Origin: CAYVAR01 sp964449675
Lineage (GTDB): Bacteria > Patescibacteriota > Microgenomatia > UBA10105 > UBA927
Length of the DNA stretch: 64,000 nucleotides
Assembly (NCBI GenBank): GCA_964449675.1
Contig: CAYVAR010000001.1
Span: 96,692-160,691 of the forward strand
Direction: 5' to 3'
Part shown: piece after piece, positions 15,678-23,782 of the stretch
Numbering within the stretch: the stretch's first letter is position 1
How the letters are laid out: each line of letters begins with the position of its first letter
Notes under the pieces: model-generated
Database searches by the model: none
What the model was told of the DNA's origin: nothing
The model's input: only the letters and a program-made list of their open reading frames with translations
Position numbers and translations under genes: made by a program

Positions 15678-16175
15678 TTAGAGCACGTTTGCTTTCACGC
15701 TCACTTCCACATTGGGATTATTCGGATCATTGGTTGAAAATGTAACTTGTCTCGTGACGCTTCCCACGACAGGCATCACTTTTGGTCGATAAATGACCTT
15801 GAGTATCGCCGTTTGCCTTGCGGCAACTTCGCCGATCCAATTTTTCAAATCACTTTTCATATGCATGGGCATGTTAAACTCACCAGTCGATTGGCTCCCA
15901 ATCGTGACGGTTGCAAACGTGCAGTCGCAGGACGTAGCGATATTCCATAGACGAAGAATTGAATCGCTCGTGTTTGTTATGGTAAACGTTGCAGTTTTTT
16001 CTTCATCGCTTTTCATCGAGCCGAAATCTTCAATTTTTTTATCGATGGTCATAGATGCGGTACCCAACGTTTCTCGCTTTGGACTATTGTCTTTGCCTAA
16101 TAGAAACACTGCACCGACGATGATTGCTGCACTTGCCAGTATCGCACCAATGATGATTTTTGTGTCTGCCTTCAT
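15678..16175 (-). CDS. DUF1573 domain protein, membrane-anchored
   Basis: A 165-residue protein with an N-terminal anchor (IIIGAILASAAIIVGAVFLL) and the Ig-like DUF1573 domain: IEDFGSMKSDEEKTATFTI, the Cys-containing TSCDCTFATV and the end VTFSTNDPNNPNVEVSVKA. The domain binds or presents partners on the cell surface; its precise role is unknown. It lies between copA and ccdA on the same strand. Confidence 0.85.
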   Translation of the reverse strand: MKADTKIIIGAILASAAIIVGAVFLLGKDNSPKRETLGTASMTIDKKIEDFGSMKSDEEKTATFTITNTSDSILRLWNIATSCDCTFATVTIGSQSTGEFNMPMHMKSDLKNWIGEVAARQTAILKVIYRPKVMPVVGSVTRQVTFSTNDPNNPNVEVSVKANVL

Positions 16176-16189
16176 AGATTTTTTCAGAA

Positions 16190-16293
16190 AACCTCAAAGC
16201 TCAAATGTCAAAACTCAAATCTACAACTCAAAACGTAAAAGTTTGAAGATTTACGCTTTGGTTTTGAACTTTGAGTTTTGCGTTTTGAGTTAA
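16190..16293. repeat. AACTCAA-word hairpin spacer
   Basis: Left arm carries AACTCAAA and AACTCAAAAC; the right arm carries GTTTTGAGTT and its variants, so the whole spacer can fold on itself. The same heptamer forms the spacer at 25318-25430 and an in-frame insertion in map. Confidence 0.6.
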
Positions 16294-18651
16294 TTAGATT
16301 TTCACTCCTTTCAGCCGTAACGAATTACCGACCACTGATATTGAGCTAGCTGCCATAGCAAATGCGGCGAGAGCCGGGTTCAAGATCCATCCGGTAAAGG
16401 GGAAAAGTGCTCCCATCGCAACCGGTATAAGGATGACGTTATAGCCAAACGCCCAGAAGAGGTTTTGCTTAATAATAGAAAGCGTTGCTTTGGAAAGTTT
16501 TATCGCAGAGACGACACTGCGAAGATCTTTATTAAGAAGCGTGATGCCAGCAGATTCTATCGCAACATCAGTACCTGTTCCCATCGCGATACCTACATCA
16601 GAAGCAGCTAAGGCCGGTGCATCATTGATGCCGTCACCGGCAAATACAACAGTGTGACCGTCTTTTTTCTTAAATTCCCGAATTTTTGCTTCTTTATCCT
16701 GCGGTAGGACACTCGATAAAACATTTTCAATGCCGGCTTGTTTGGCTATTGCTTTGGCGGTTGCCTCGTTATCACCGGTAATCATCCAGACGGAAATACC
16801 TTGTTCTTTGAAGATAGTTACGGTTTCTTTAGCCTCAGTTTTGAGCGTGTCGGCAATTGCCAAAAGCGCGACATTCTTTTTATCTATCGCAACATATGCA
16901 AGCGTTTTACCAGACGCCATCCAATCCTCGGCTTTTTTATCAAGCTCACTGCAGCGCATGACCCCCTCTTTTTCCATAAGCTTCTTATTTCCGATGAGCA
17001 CGTGCAAAAAGGTCGGACCTTTTAAGGCTAAAAGGTCCGAACTGAACGAAATTTTTCCTTTTACACCAAATCCTTCAATCGCAGAAAAGTTTTTTACCTC
17101 CATCTCCCTTATCTCCCCGATGTAGTAGACGATTGCGCGTGATAGCGGATGTTCAGAATTTTTTTCAAGGCTTGCGATCATTTGTTTAATCAAATCTTGG
17201 GTGAGCCCCATCGCTTTAATGCCGTCATTAAAATCTATATCAGTCACTCTTGGCTCACCGCGGGTAAGTGTGCCGGTTTTGTCAAAGATCATCGTTTTGA
17301 TTTTATGTGCGATTTCGAGGCTTTGTGCGTCTTTGATGAGAATTCCGTGCTCTGCACCTTTCCCGGTGCCGACCATAATCGCCGTTGGCGTCGCTAGCCC
17401 AAGTGCGCACGGGCAAGCGATGATAAGGACTGCGATCATATTGGTGAAAGCAGCTGAAAATGTGCCAAAATCGTACCAGATAACAAACGTTGCGGCTGCG
17501 AGCATAAGAACGATCGGAACGAAATAAGAGGAGATGACATCAGCAAGCCGCGCAATCGGCGCTCGTGAACTCTGTGCTTCGGAAACCATCTTGATAATTT
17601 GAGATAGCATCGTGTCACTGCCAACTTTTGTTGCTTGAAAGAGGAATGTACCGGTTTTATTTATCGTCGCTCCGATGACGATGTCACCGGTTTTTTTATC
17701 AACAGGTATTGATTCCCCCGTCACCATGGATTCGTCGATGCTCGAATTGCCTTCGGTGATTTTTCCATCAATGGGGATTTTTTCTCCTGGCCTAACCCGT
17801 ACGATGTCACCGACTTTGACTTCCTCAATAGGAATATCTATTTCTTTTCCATTTCGCAAAACCCGCGCGGTTTTTGCCTGAAGATGCAGAAGTTTTTTGA
17901 TTGCGTCACTCGTATGCGCTTTTGCTTTTGCCTCTAAAAATCTACCAAGAAGAATAAGTGTAATAATGACTGATGCGGTATCAAAATACATTCCTTGTTT
18001 CGAAATATCGCTTAATACTTGTAACAATGGTGAAAGGGTGACTGTCGGACAGATCAGCCCACTGGCTGTTTGGACACACGGTAGGCCCTTGAGAGTACTC
18101 AGGTAGTACCAAATGATGGCACTAAATGCTGAAAATCCATACGCGGCTGTTGTCCCTACCGCAATAAGCGTATCCATGCTTGCGGCGCGGTTTCGCAGTC
18201 CTGACCATGTTGCTTGGTAAAATTGTTTTCCCGCCCAGAATTGAACCGGAGTTGCGAGAATCAGTAGCAGGATGGGACTACTTAAAAACGATGGGACAAA
18301 GGGAAACCAGTTGGGGAAACTTCCAAGAATGATAAAAACACTGAGTATCGCAGAAACAACTACTTTTTGCGATAGCTCTCTCAATTCTTTTTTCTTTGCT
18401 TCTTCTTTGACTTGATCAGGAGACTTTGAATTCTCCTTTGTAACTATTGCTTTATATCCGATATCTTCAACTGCTTTCGCTAATGCTTCATCGTTGCAAT
18501 CATGCTCGTTATATTCAACAGTTGCTTGCTCACTGCCGTAATTAACTGCTGCAGCACTCACCCCCGGAGTCCTCTGTAATTTTTTCTCAATAAGCTTTGC
18601 GCAACTAGCACAATGCATGCCGATGATAGGAAAAGAAGTTTTAGTTGCCAT
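16294..18651 (-). CDS. copA: Copper-exporting P1B-type ATPase
   Basis: The 785-residue product has one N-terminal HMA domain (GMHCASC, Cys14 and Cys17), the CPC membrane motif in ACPCALGLATP, the phosphorylation site DKTGTLT, the SEHPLSRA motif, TGDNEAT and GDGINDAPALAASDVG. The last spans carry AMAASSISVVGNSLRLK, the MxxSS signature of Cu(I) pumps. It expels copper using ATP. It overlaps the upstream gene by 11 bases and lies downstream of CsoR. Confidence 0.95.
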   Translation of the reverse strand: MATKTSFPIIGMHCASCAKLIEKKLQRTPGVSAAAVNYGSEQATVEYNEHDCNDEALAKAVEDIGYKAIVTKENSKSPDQVKEEAKKKELRELSQKVVVSAILSVFIILGSFPNWFPFVPSFLSSPILLLILATPVQFWAGKQFYQATWSGLRNRAASMDTLIAVGTTAAYGFSAFSAIIWYYLSTLKGLPCVQTASGLICPTVTLSPLLQVLSDISKQGMYFDTASVIITLILLGRFLEAKAKAHTSDAIKKLLHLQAKTARVLRNGKEIDIPIEEVKVGDIVRVRPGEKIPIDGKITEGNSSIDESMVTGESIPVDKKTGDIVIGATINKTGTFLFQATKVGSDTMLSQIIKMVSEAQSSRAPIARLADVISSYFVPIVLMLAAATFVIWYDFGTFSAAFTNMIAVLIIACPCALGLATPTAIMVGTGKGAEHGILIKDAQSLEIAHKIKTMIFDKTGTLTRGEPRVTDIDFNDGIKAMGLTQDLIKQMIASLEKNSEHPLSRAIVYYIGEIREMEVKNFSAIEGFGVKGKISFSSDLLALKGPTFLHVLIGNKKLMEKEGVMRCSELDKKAEDWMASGKTLAYVAIDKKNVALLAIADTLKTEAKETVTIFKEQGISVWMITGDNEATAKAIAKQAGIENVLSSVLPQDKEAKIREFKKKDGHTVVFAGDGINDAPALAASDVGIAMGTGTDVAIESAGITLLNKDLRSVVSAIKLSKATLSIIKQNLFWAFGYNVILIPVAMGALFPFTGWILNPALAAFAMAASSISVVGNSLRLKGVKI

Positions 18652-19225
18652 AGAGTACTTGTTTGAGGGTTAAAATGAGTAGTGCGTAAAGAATAAATAC
18701 GGCTGTACCGACGACGATTTGCCATCCGATTATATGAGAGATAAGGAGATGAATTTTTTTCTTTTCTATAATGACCTGTTGTATGATATGTCCTGATTCT
18801 TGAATTACTAGCGAAAAGATTATCAGCAGCGGACGTAATTGCCAAACTCCCACTGCGAAGAGAATAAATCCAATACCATGAAGTAATCTATTGATGAATC
18901 CTTTATGAAATTCACCAAAGAAGAAGCTCAAGGTAATTTGATGCAATGATGCTTCTCCCTTGGGTTGATCAGAAAGCATATTATATACAGATCCTCCTAT
19001 ATAGCCCACGAGCCATAATGTGCTTGCTTCCACAATGGTACTTAGCAGAAGGTGAGTCGGTAGAAGTTCAAACGTTGGTTCCACAGAAAGATGAAGTCCC
19101 GCAACAAATAATTGCATGAGGCTCTCATATGATTGTGGATGAACGCTGACCCACAAATGAATGAGTGGATGCCCGATAAGATCAAGGAGAGCAAGCGTAT
19201 TGGCTAGAGCAATTGGTTTAAGCAT
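18641..19225 (-). CDS. Multi-span membrane protein with DUF5676-like N-terminus
   Basis: A 194-residue protein with about five spans. Residues 1-85 align by eye with the DUF5676-like 88-residue protein at 11985 (PIALAN start, GLHLS between spans, YIGGSVYN at the end). The C-terminal half has three further spans with scattered His residues (HKGF, HIIQQV, HLLISHII). It lies between cupredoxin and copA with overlaps on both sides, so a role in copper handling is likely but unproven. Confidence 0.65.
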   Translation of the reverse strand: MLKPIALANTLALLDLIGHPLIHLWVSVHPQSYESLMQLFVAGLHLSVEPTFELLPTHLLLSTIVEASTLWLVGYIGGSVYNMLSDQPKGEASLHQITLSFFFGEFHKGFINRLLHGIGFILFAVGVWQLRPLLIIFSLVIQESGHIIQQVIIEKKKIHLLISHIIGWQIVVGTAVFILYALLILTLKQVLYGN

Positions 19226-19580
19226 GTTCCTCCACTATTATTTGTCCATGAAACATGTTCATACCGCAGTGGAAGCCGGATTTGCCAGAGTGAGGAGGGG
19301 GAAGGGTGATCGTTACCGGTTTATTAACTGGTAAGTACTCTTTAATTTTGTAATCGGGAAAGATTATTTCATCTAGACACGGATTTGGATCTTTTCGGAT
19401 GAATGTAATGGTTACAGGTTTTCCTTGTTTTATTTTTAGAGCATTTGGTTTATATCCGCCGTCAACGATAATGGTCGTACTCTCTTGGATTTCCATAGCT
19501 TCCTCTTTTTTTCCAAAGAAAAACCAATAGATACCAATTATAGAAAGTATTCCGGTGATTGTGACGATAACTTTATCCAC
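19218..19580 (-). CDS. Membrane-anchored cupredoxin-like protein
   Basis: A 120-residue protein with an N-terminal anchor and a cupredoxin fold: VDGGYKPNALKIKQGKPVTITF, a Cys in NPCLDEIIF and the C-terminal SGFHCGMNMFHGQIIVEE. The closing Cys-x-Met-x-x-x-His pattern is copper-binding. It probably receives or buffers copper outside the membrane next to CopA. The same C-terminal arrangement appears fused to the SafE-type protein across the divergent promoter. Confidence 0.85.
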   Translation of the reverse strand: MDKVIVTITGILSIIGIYWFFFGKKEEAMEIQESTTIIVDGGYKPNALKIKQGKPVTITFIRKDPNPCLDEIIFPDYKIKEYLPVNKPVTITLPPPHSGKSGFHCGMNMFHGQIIVEEHA

Positions 19581-19585
19581 AGTGA

Positions 19586-19675
19586 ATTAGATCATCGAAT
19601 AGCGAATTTGTACGAATATACGAATTTTCCAATAGGTGTTATTCGTATATTCGGTTTTGATTCGTTATTCGATGA
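19586..19675. repeat. TACGAAT-word hairpin spacer
   Basis: The left arm (ATCATCGAATAGCGAAT, then TACGAATATACGAAT) pairs with the right arm (ATTCGTATATTCGG, then ATTCGTTATTCGATGAT). It lies between csoR and the cupredoxin gene. The same word family occurs at 37813-37905 and 38545-38655. Confidence 0.65.
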
Positions 19676-19954
19676 TTATTGCTTTTCCATTATTTTCATG
19701 ACTTCATCGATAACTTCATTGCTTTTTCCCTTACGTATAGAATCAGCGACGCAGGTCTCCATGTGATTTTTGAGTATGACTTGGTCAGCTTCCTTTAGCG
19801 CTGCTTGCACGGCTATGGATTGATGAACGATGTCGATGCAGTAGTGACCGCCATCTACCATATTAATGACACGATCTAAATGACCCCGAGCGATTTTGAG
19901 CCGGTGTAAGATATGTCGTTGTATTGATTGATCTCGTGGTATTCCTTTTGGCAT
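19676..19954 (-). CDS. csoR: CsoR-family copper-sensing repressor
   Basis: The 92-residue all-helical DUF156 protein carries the Cys-His-Cys copper site: Cys39 (GHYCIDIV), His64 and Cys68 (NHMETCV). Copper binding releases CsoR from DNA. It is the first gene of the minus-strand copper operon, and a CsoR-type operator overlaps its own promoter and faces the divergent SafE-CopZ pair, so it probably represses both directions. Confidence 0.93.
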   Translation of the reverse strand: MPKGIPRDQSIQRHILHRLKIARGHLDRVINMVDGGHYCIDIVHQSIAVQAALKEADQVILKNHMETCVADSIRKGKSNEVIDEVMKIMEKQ

Positions 19955-19990
19955 AGGAAAAATTTCCTACAGGATCCCCTCCCCCAGTTT

Positions 19991-20037
19991 TATCCCCCCT
20001 ATGGGGATATAATAATTGATCAATATATTTTTGTCAA
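19991..20037 (-). promoter_or_regulatory. csoR promoter with CsoR-type operator
   Basis: On the minus strand TTGACA (20032-20037) and TATTAT (20009-20014) are 17 bases apart. Just downstream is the inverted repeat TATCCCC-CCTAT-GGGGATA (19991-20009), which matches the G/C-block palindromes bound by CsoR. A plus-strand TATAAT (20008-20013) overlaps it, so one site can control both divergent units. Confidence 0.75.
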
Positions 20038-20095
20038 GTATGAGTAGTCCCTTGAGGATTCATTCACCGTGTATTAGAATAGGTATCTACAAACT

Positions 20096-21079
20096 ATGAA
20101 TCAGATCTGGCTCGCATTTCTGACTGGACTGACAACTGGTGGCTTGTCTTGTTTAGCTGTTCAAGGAGGCTTACTAGCTTCGTCAGTAACAACCCAGGAA
20201 AGACGTGGTGTTGTGACCATAAGTTCATTTTTAATTGCCAAGCTCATTGCTTATACGATTCTTGGACTTTTGTTGGGGTTCGTTGGGTCAACGTTAGTAC
20301 TTTCTCCCAGATTATTTGGTGCGCTCCAGATTATTGTCGGTCTCTTCATGATCGCAACCGTCGGTCGTCTTCTTAATCTCCATCCAGTGTTCCGTTATTT
20401 TGTCATCCAGCCACCGAGATTTATATACAAGAAAATGAAGAGCACAAGTGCGCCTGCACTGTTGGGACTCCTAACCGTTCTTATTCCATGCGGGGTGACT
20501 CAGGCAATTATGGTTTTAGCAGTGGGAACAGGGAGTCCGTTTGTTGGTGCCGCCATCATGGCTGCATTTATTTTGGGCACAAGTCCCATCTTTTTTGTTT
20601 TGGGAGCTAGCATCCTCCAGCTACTCAAGCGACCGCTGATTTCCTACGCGGCTGCAGGAATTATTGGCATCTTTGCCATACTGTCAATAAATGGTGGTTT
20701 GGGACTCATTGGGTCATTTTATACGCTGAATAATATAGTTCGCGCAGCGGTTATGAGCGCCGATGAGCTAGCACAAGTCAGATCTAGCGTTGTCGCTGGT
20801 GTTACAGGAGGAACTCAAAATATAACTATTTATGTCGAGAATAATGGCTATATATCGTCGGCAACGACACTCAAGCGGGGTGTACCTGTTAAAGCAACGC
20901 TCGTTACTAATAATGTGCAGGGTTGTACACGCGCATTTACTTTACCTGAGTATGGTATTTCTAAAGTGTTGCCGCAAACAGGAACTAGTGAGGTCGAGTT
21001 TACCCCGATGAAAACCGGACGTCTGGCCTATGCATGCGGTATGGGGATGTTTACCGGATCGTTTAACGTAATTCCATAA
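20096..21079 (+). CDS. SafE/TauE-type membrane protein fused to a cupredoxin-like domain
   Basis: The 327-residue product has about six spans (residues 1-220) of the urease-accessory/SafE type, with the motif LTGLTTGGLSCLAVQGGLL at the start and a Cys-Gly pair in LIPCGVTQAI. Residues about 235-327 are a cupredoxin-like domain ending ACGMGMFTGSFNV, with a Cys in QGCTRAFTL. The fusion couples a membrane transporter-like or CcdA-related fold to copper binding. It is divergent from csoR and followed 1 base later by a CopZ gene. Confidence 0.8.
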   Translation: MNQIWLAFLTGLTTGGLSCLAVQGGLLASSVTTQERRGVVTISSFLIAKLIAYTILGLLLGFVGSTLVLSPRLFGALQIIVGLFMIATVGRLLNLHPVFRYFVIQPPRFIYKKMKSTSAPALLGLLTVLIPCGVTQAIMVLAVGTGSPFVGAAIMAAFILGTSPIFFVLGASILQLLKRPLISYAAAGIIGIFAILSINGGLGLIGSFYTLNNIVRAAVMSADELAQVRSSVVAGVTGGTQNITIYVENNGYISSATTLKRGVPVKATLVTNNVQGCTRAFTLPEYGISKVLPQTGTSEVEFTPMKTGRLAYACGMGMFTGSFNVIP

Positions 21080-21080
21080 T

Positions 21081-21284
21081 ATGATCAGAAAAACATATAA
21101 AGTTGTCGGCATGGATTGCACGAGCTGCGCGATGCTTATCGAAAGTGAGCTGGAGGACGCTGGCGTTAGGGCATCTTGCAGCTACGCAAAAGAAACGCTT
21201 GAAGTGGAGTTTGATGAACAAAAAATGAGCGAAGAGAAGCTCTTTGCTGTAGTTAAGTCATCAGGATATGATCTGTCTGTCTAG
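21081..21284 (+). CDS. CopZ-like copper chaperone (HMA domain)
   Basis: A 67-residue stand-alone HMA domain with the metal loop GMDCTSCAM near residue 12-16 and the usual beta-alpha-beta spacing. It would carry Cu(I) to CopA. It follows the SafE-cupredoxin gene by one base and is the last gene of the accessory block before fusA. Confidence 0.9.
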   Translation: MIRKTYKVVGMDCTSCAMLIESELEDAGVRASCSYAKETLEVEFDEQKMSEEKLFAVVKSSGYDLSV

Positions 21285-21329
21285 ACAGGAGAAGAGAATT
21301 TAGTGTAGAATAAATACGAAAGAAGCACG

Positions 21330-21358
21330 AACTGCTTCCCTGGTGAGGCAGTTTTTTT
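21330..21358 (+). terminator. Terminator hairpin in the fusA leader
   Basis: Stem AACTGCTTC (21330-21338) with GAGGCAGTT (21345-21353, one U-G pair), hexaloop, then a T-run. A weak TAGACA/TAGAAT promoter pair (21282-21311) precedes it, so it may be an attenuator in the fusA leader as well as the end of the copZ transcript. Confidence 0.7.
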
Positions 21359-21441
21359 ACCGTTTAACCCTGCGAGGAGTATCTTTCAAAAATTTCCCTC
21401 TACAATGGAATGACGGTTATAATAACAGATGCATAAGGTAA

Positions 21442-21467
21442 CCCTCCGAAGCCTTGGCGAAGGAGGG
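21442..21467. repeat. CCCTCC/GGAGGG hairpin before fusA
   Basis: CCCTCC and GGAGGG enclose CCTTGG; it lies between a TATAAT-like box (21418-21423) and the fusA start. The GAAGCC/GGCGAA interior resembles the GC-rich repeats at 43790-43830. Confidence 0.5.
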
Positions 21468-21481
21468 TATTCAATATTTAT

Positions 21482-23587
21482 ATGGCAGCACCACAAGTAC
21501 AAAAAACACTCGATCGCGATGTAACGCTGGATAAAGTGCGTAACATCGGTATTATTGCGCACATCGACGCGGGCAAAACCACAACTACTGAGCGCATCCT
21601 TTTCTACACCGGTCGAACGTACAAGCTTGGCGATATCGACGAGGGGACGACGGTCATGGACTGGATGGAACAGGAGCGGGAACGCGGCATCACGATCGTT
21701 TCGGCGGCCACGACAACATTTTGGAATGGGTATCGCTTCAATATTATAGATACTCCCGGTCATGTCGACTTTACCGCCGAGGTTGAGCGAAGTCTGCGTG
21801 TGCTTGATGGCGGCATCACCGTATTGGACGCTGAGGAAGGCGTGCAAAGCCAGTCAGAGACGGTCTGGCATCAGGCGGACAAGTACAACGTTCCCCGTAT
21901 CTGCTTTATCAACAAAATGGATAAAATCGGCGCAGATTTTCGGGCAACCATTGCTTCAATCGAAGAACGGTTGGGGGCGCGCACGGCGGTCATGGTCGTG
22001 CCGATTGGTCGGGAGCACACATTTAAAGGGTTTGTTGATCTTCTTACCAGAAAAGCCATGGTCTGGGGCAGCGATGAGATGGGTGCTTCATTTGATGTCT
22101 TGGGCGAGATTCCCGAGGACATAAGGCATGAAGTTGAGGAGAGCCGGAAAGCCTTAATAGAAAAAATTTCAGAAACCGACGACATCCTCATTGAAAAATT
22201 TCTACATGGGTCTGAACCCTCTATTGAGGAGCTCAAGGCGGCACTAAGGAAGGCGACGATAGCCTACAAGCTCGTTCCTATATACTGTGGTACAAGCCTA
22301 AGAAATAAAGGGGTCCAGCCTCTACTTGATGCGGTAGTCGATTATCTTCCCTCGCCACTAGATCTTAAGCCGGTAGAAGGAACAAATCCAAAGTCCAATG
22401 AAAAAGAACAGCGGAAACGGCTCAATAACGAGGCGTTCTCAGGACTGGCATTCAAAATTCAAATTGACCCTCACGTAGGTAAGCTTACATATGTTCGAAT
22501 ATATTCTGGAAAACTCGTTTCTGGTACCTATACCTATAATTCATCAAAAGGAGAGAAAGAACGAATCGGCAGACTTCTTCTTATGCACGCAAACCAACGG
22601 GAAGAAATAAAAGAAGCCTATGCAGGAGAAATTGTTGCTGTTGTTGGATTTAAAAACACGATTACTGGCGACACGGTTTGTGACGGAGAAAAACCAATAG
22701 TTCTTGAAAAAATTTCATTCCCAGAACCCGTCATATCCCTTGCCATAGAACCCAAAACAAAAAATGATCAAGAAAGAATGGGATTTGCGCTGCAGCGACT
22801 TGCCGAAGAAGATCCGACGTTTCGCATAAAAAGCAATCTGGAAACCAACCAAACGATCATTTGGGGAATGGGTGAACTTCACCTGGAAATTTTAGTCGAC
22901 CGAATGAAACGGGAATTTAAAGTTGAAGCCAATGTCGGCGCTCCACAAGTTGCTTATAAAGAAACCATAACCAAGGAAGCAGAAGGAGAAGGGAAATATA
23001 TTCGCCAATCAGGTGGGCGCGGACAATACGGGCATTGTTTCCTGCGCATAGAACCAAAAGGCAGAGGCGAGGGATTTGAATTTATTGATGAGATAAAAGG
23101 TGGAGCCATACCGAAAGAATTTATCGCTCCTATCGAAAAAGGCGTCAAAGAGGCTATGGAAAACGGCGTGATCGCGGGATACCCCATGGTAGACATGAGT
23201 GTCGCGTTATATGACGGGACGTATCATGATGTCGATAGTAGTGAGATAGCATTTAAAATTGCAGGGAGCATGGCACTGCAACATGCTGTCAAACAAGGGG
23301 GCGCGATACTTCTTGAGCCAATCATGAAAGTAGAAGTGACGACTCCCGATGAGTTTATGGGAGACGTCATCGGTGATTTAGGCGCTAAGCGCGCTCAAAT
23401 TCAAGGAACACAAAAACGTGGGATGGTAACCATCATCGTAGCATTGGTACCCCTTGCAGAGCTTTCCGGATATGCGACGACCCTTCGCAGCATGAGCCGC
23501 GGCAGAGCTACCTATTATATGGAACCAAGTCACTACGAAGAGGTGCCACGAAACATCACTGAAAAGATTATTGCGAAACGCGTTTGA
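21482..23587 (+). CDS. fusA: Elongation factor G
   Basis: A 701-residue translation GTPase that drives tRNA-mRNA translocation. G1 is AHIDAGKTTTTER, G3 is DTPGHVDFTAEVERSL and G4 is NKMDKIGAD; the later domains carry GMGELHLEILVDRMKREF and the C-terminal SYATTLRSMSRGRA-type segment. The first 600 bases are clearly richer in G+C (about 60%) than the rest (about 43%), which suggests a mosaic gene. It leads into tuf and the S10 operon. Confidence 0.98.
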   Translation: MAAPQVQKTLDRDVTLDKVRNIGIIAHIDAGKTTTTERILFYTGRTYKLGDIDEGTTVMDWMEQERERGITIVSAATTTFWNGYRFNIIDTPGHVDFTAEVERSLRVLDGGITVLDAEEGVQSQSETVWHQADKYNVPRICFINKMDKIGADFRATIASIEERLGARTAVMVVPIGREHTFKGFVDLLTRKAMVWGSDEMGASFDVLGEIPEDIRHEVEESRKALIEKISETDDILIEKFLHGSEPSIEELKAALRKATIAYKLVPIYCGTSLRNKGVQPLLDAVVDYLPSPLDLKPVEGTNPKSNEKEQRKRLNNEAFSGLAFKIQIDPHVGKLTYVRIYSGKLVSGTYTYNSSKGEKERIGRLLLMHANQREEIKEAYAGEIVAVVGFKNTITGDTVCDGEKPIVLEKISFPEPVISLAIEPKTKNDQERMGFALQRLAEEDPTFRIKSNLETNQTIIWGMGELHLEILVDRMKREFKVEANVGAPQVAYKETITKEAEGEGKYIRQSGGRGQYGHCFLRIEPKGRGEGFEFIDEIKGGAIPKEFIAPIEKGVKEAMENGVIAGYPMVDMSVALYDGTYHDVDSSEIAFKIAGSMALQHAVKQGGAILLEPIMKVEVTTPDEFMGDVIGDLGAKRAQIQGTQKRGMVTIIVALVPLAELSGYATTLRSMSRGRATYYMEPSHYEEVPRNITEKIIAKRV

Positions 23588-23716
23588 CGTGTGATACAAT
23601 CATTTTGAAGCAACTGAATAGTTGTATATATTGTATTTATTAAAGTTGCCCGCCGCAACTTACCGTTCGCCTTAGTAGATTTCTACTGCGGCTTACGGAG
23701 CGTTTGCTTGGCGGGT

Positions 23717-23773
23717 CTAAGAAACGCTAAGCTAATATCCTCGTTTCACCCGGATTTAGCAAGCGTTTCTAAG
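23717..23773 (+). promoter_or_regulatory. Hairpin leader immediately upstream of tuf
   Basis: CTAAGAAACGCTAAGCTAA (23717-23735) pairs imperfectly with TTAGCAAGCGTTTCTAAG (23756-23773). The stem ends at the AGAGAGGA ribosome-binding sequence of tuf, so it can mask or expose it. A GGCGGG/CCCGCC pair encloses more structured sequence upstream. Confidence 0.5.
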
Positions 23774-23782
23774 AGAGGACAT

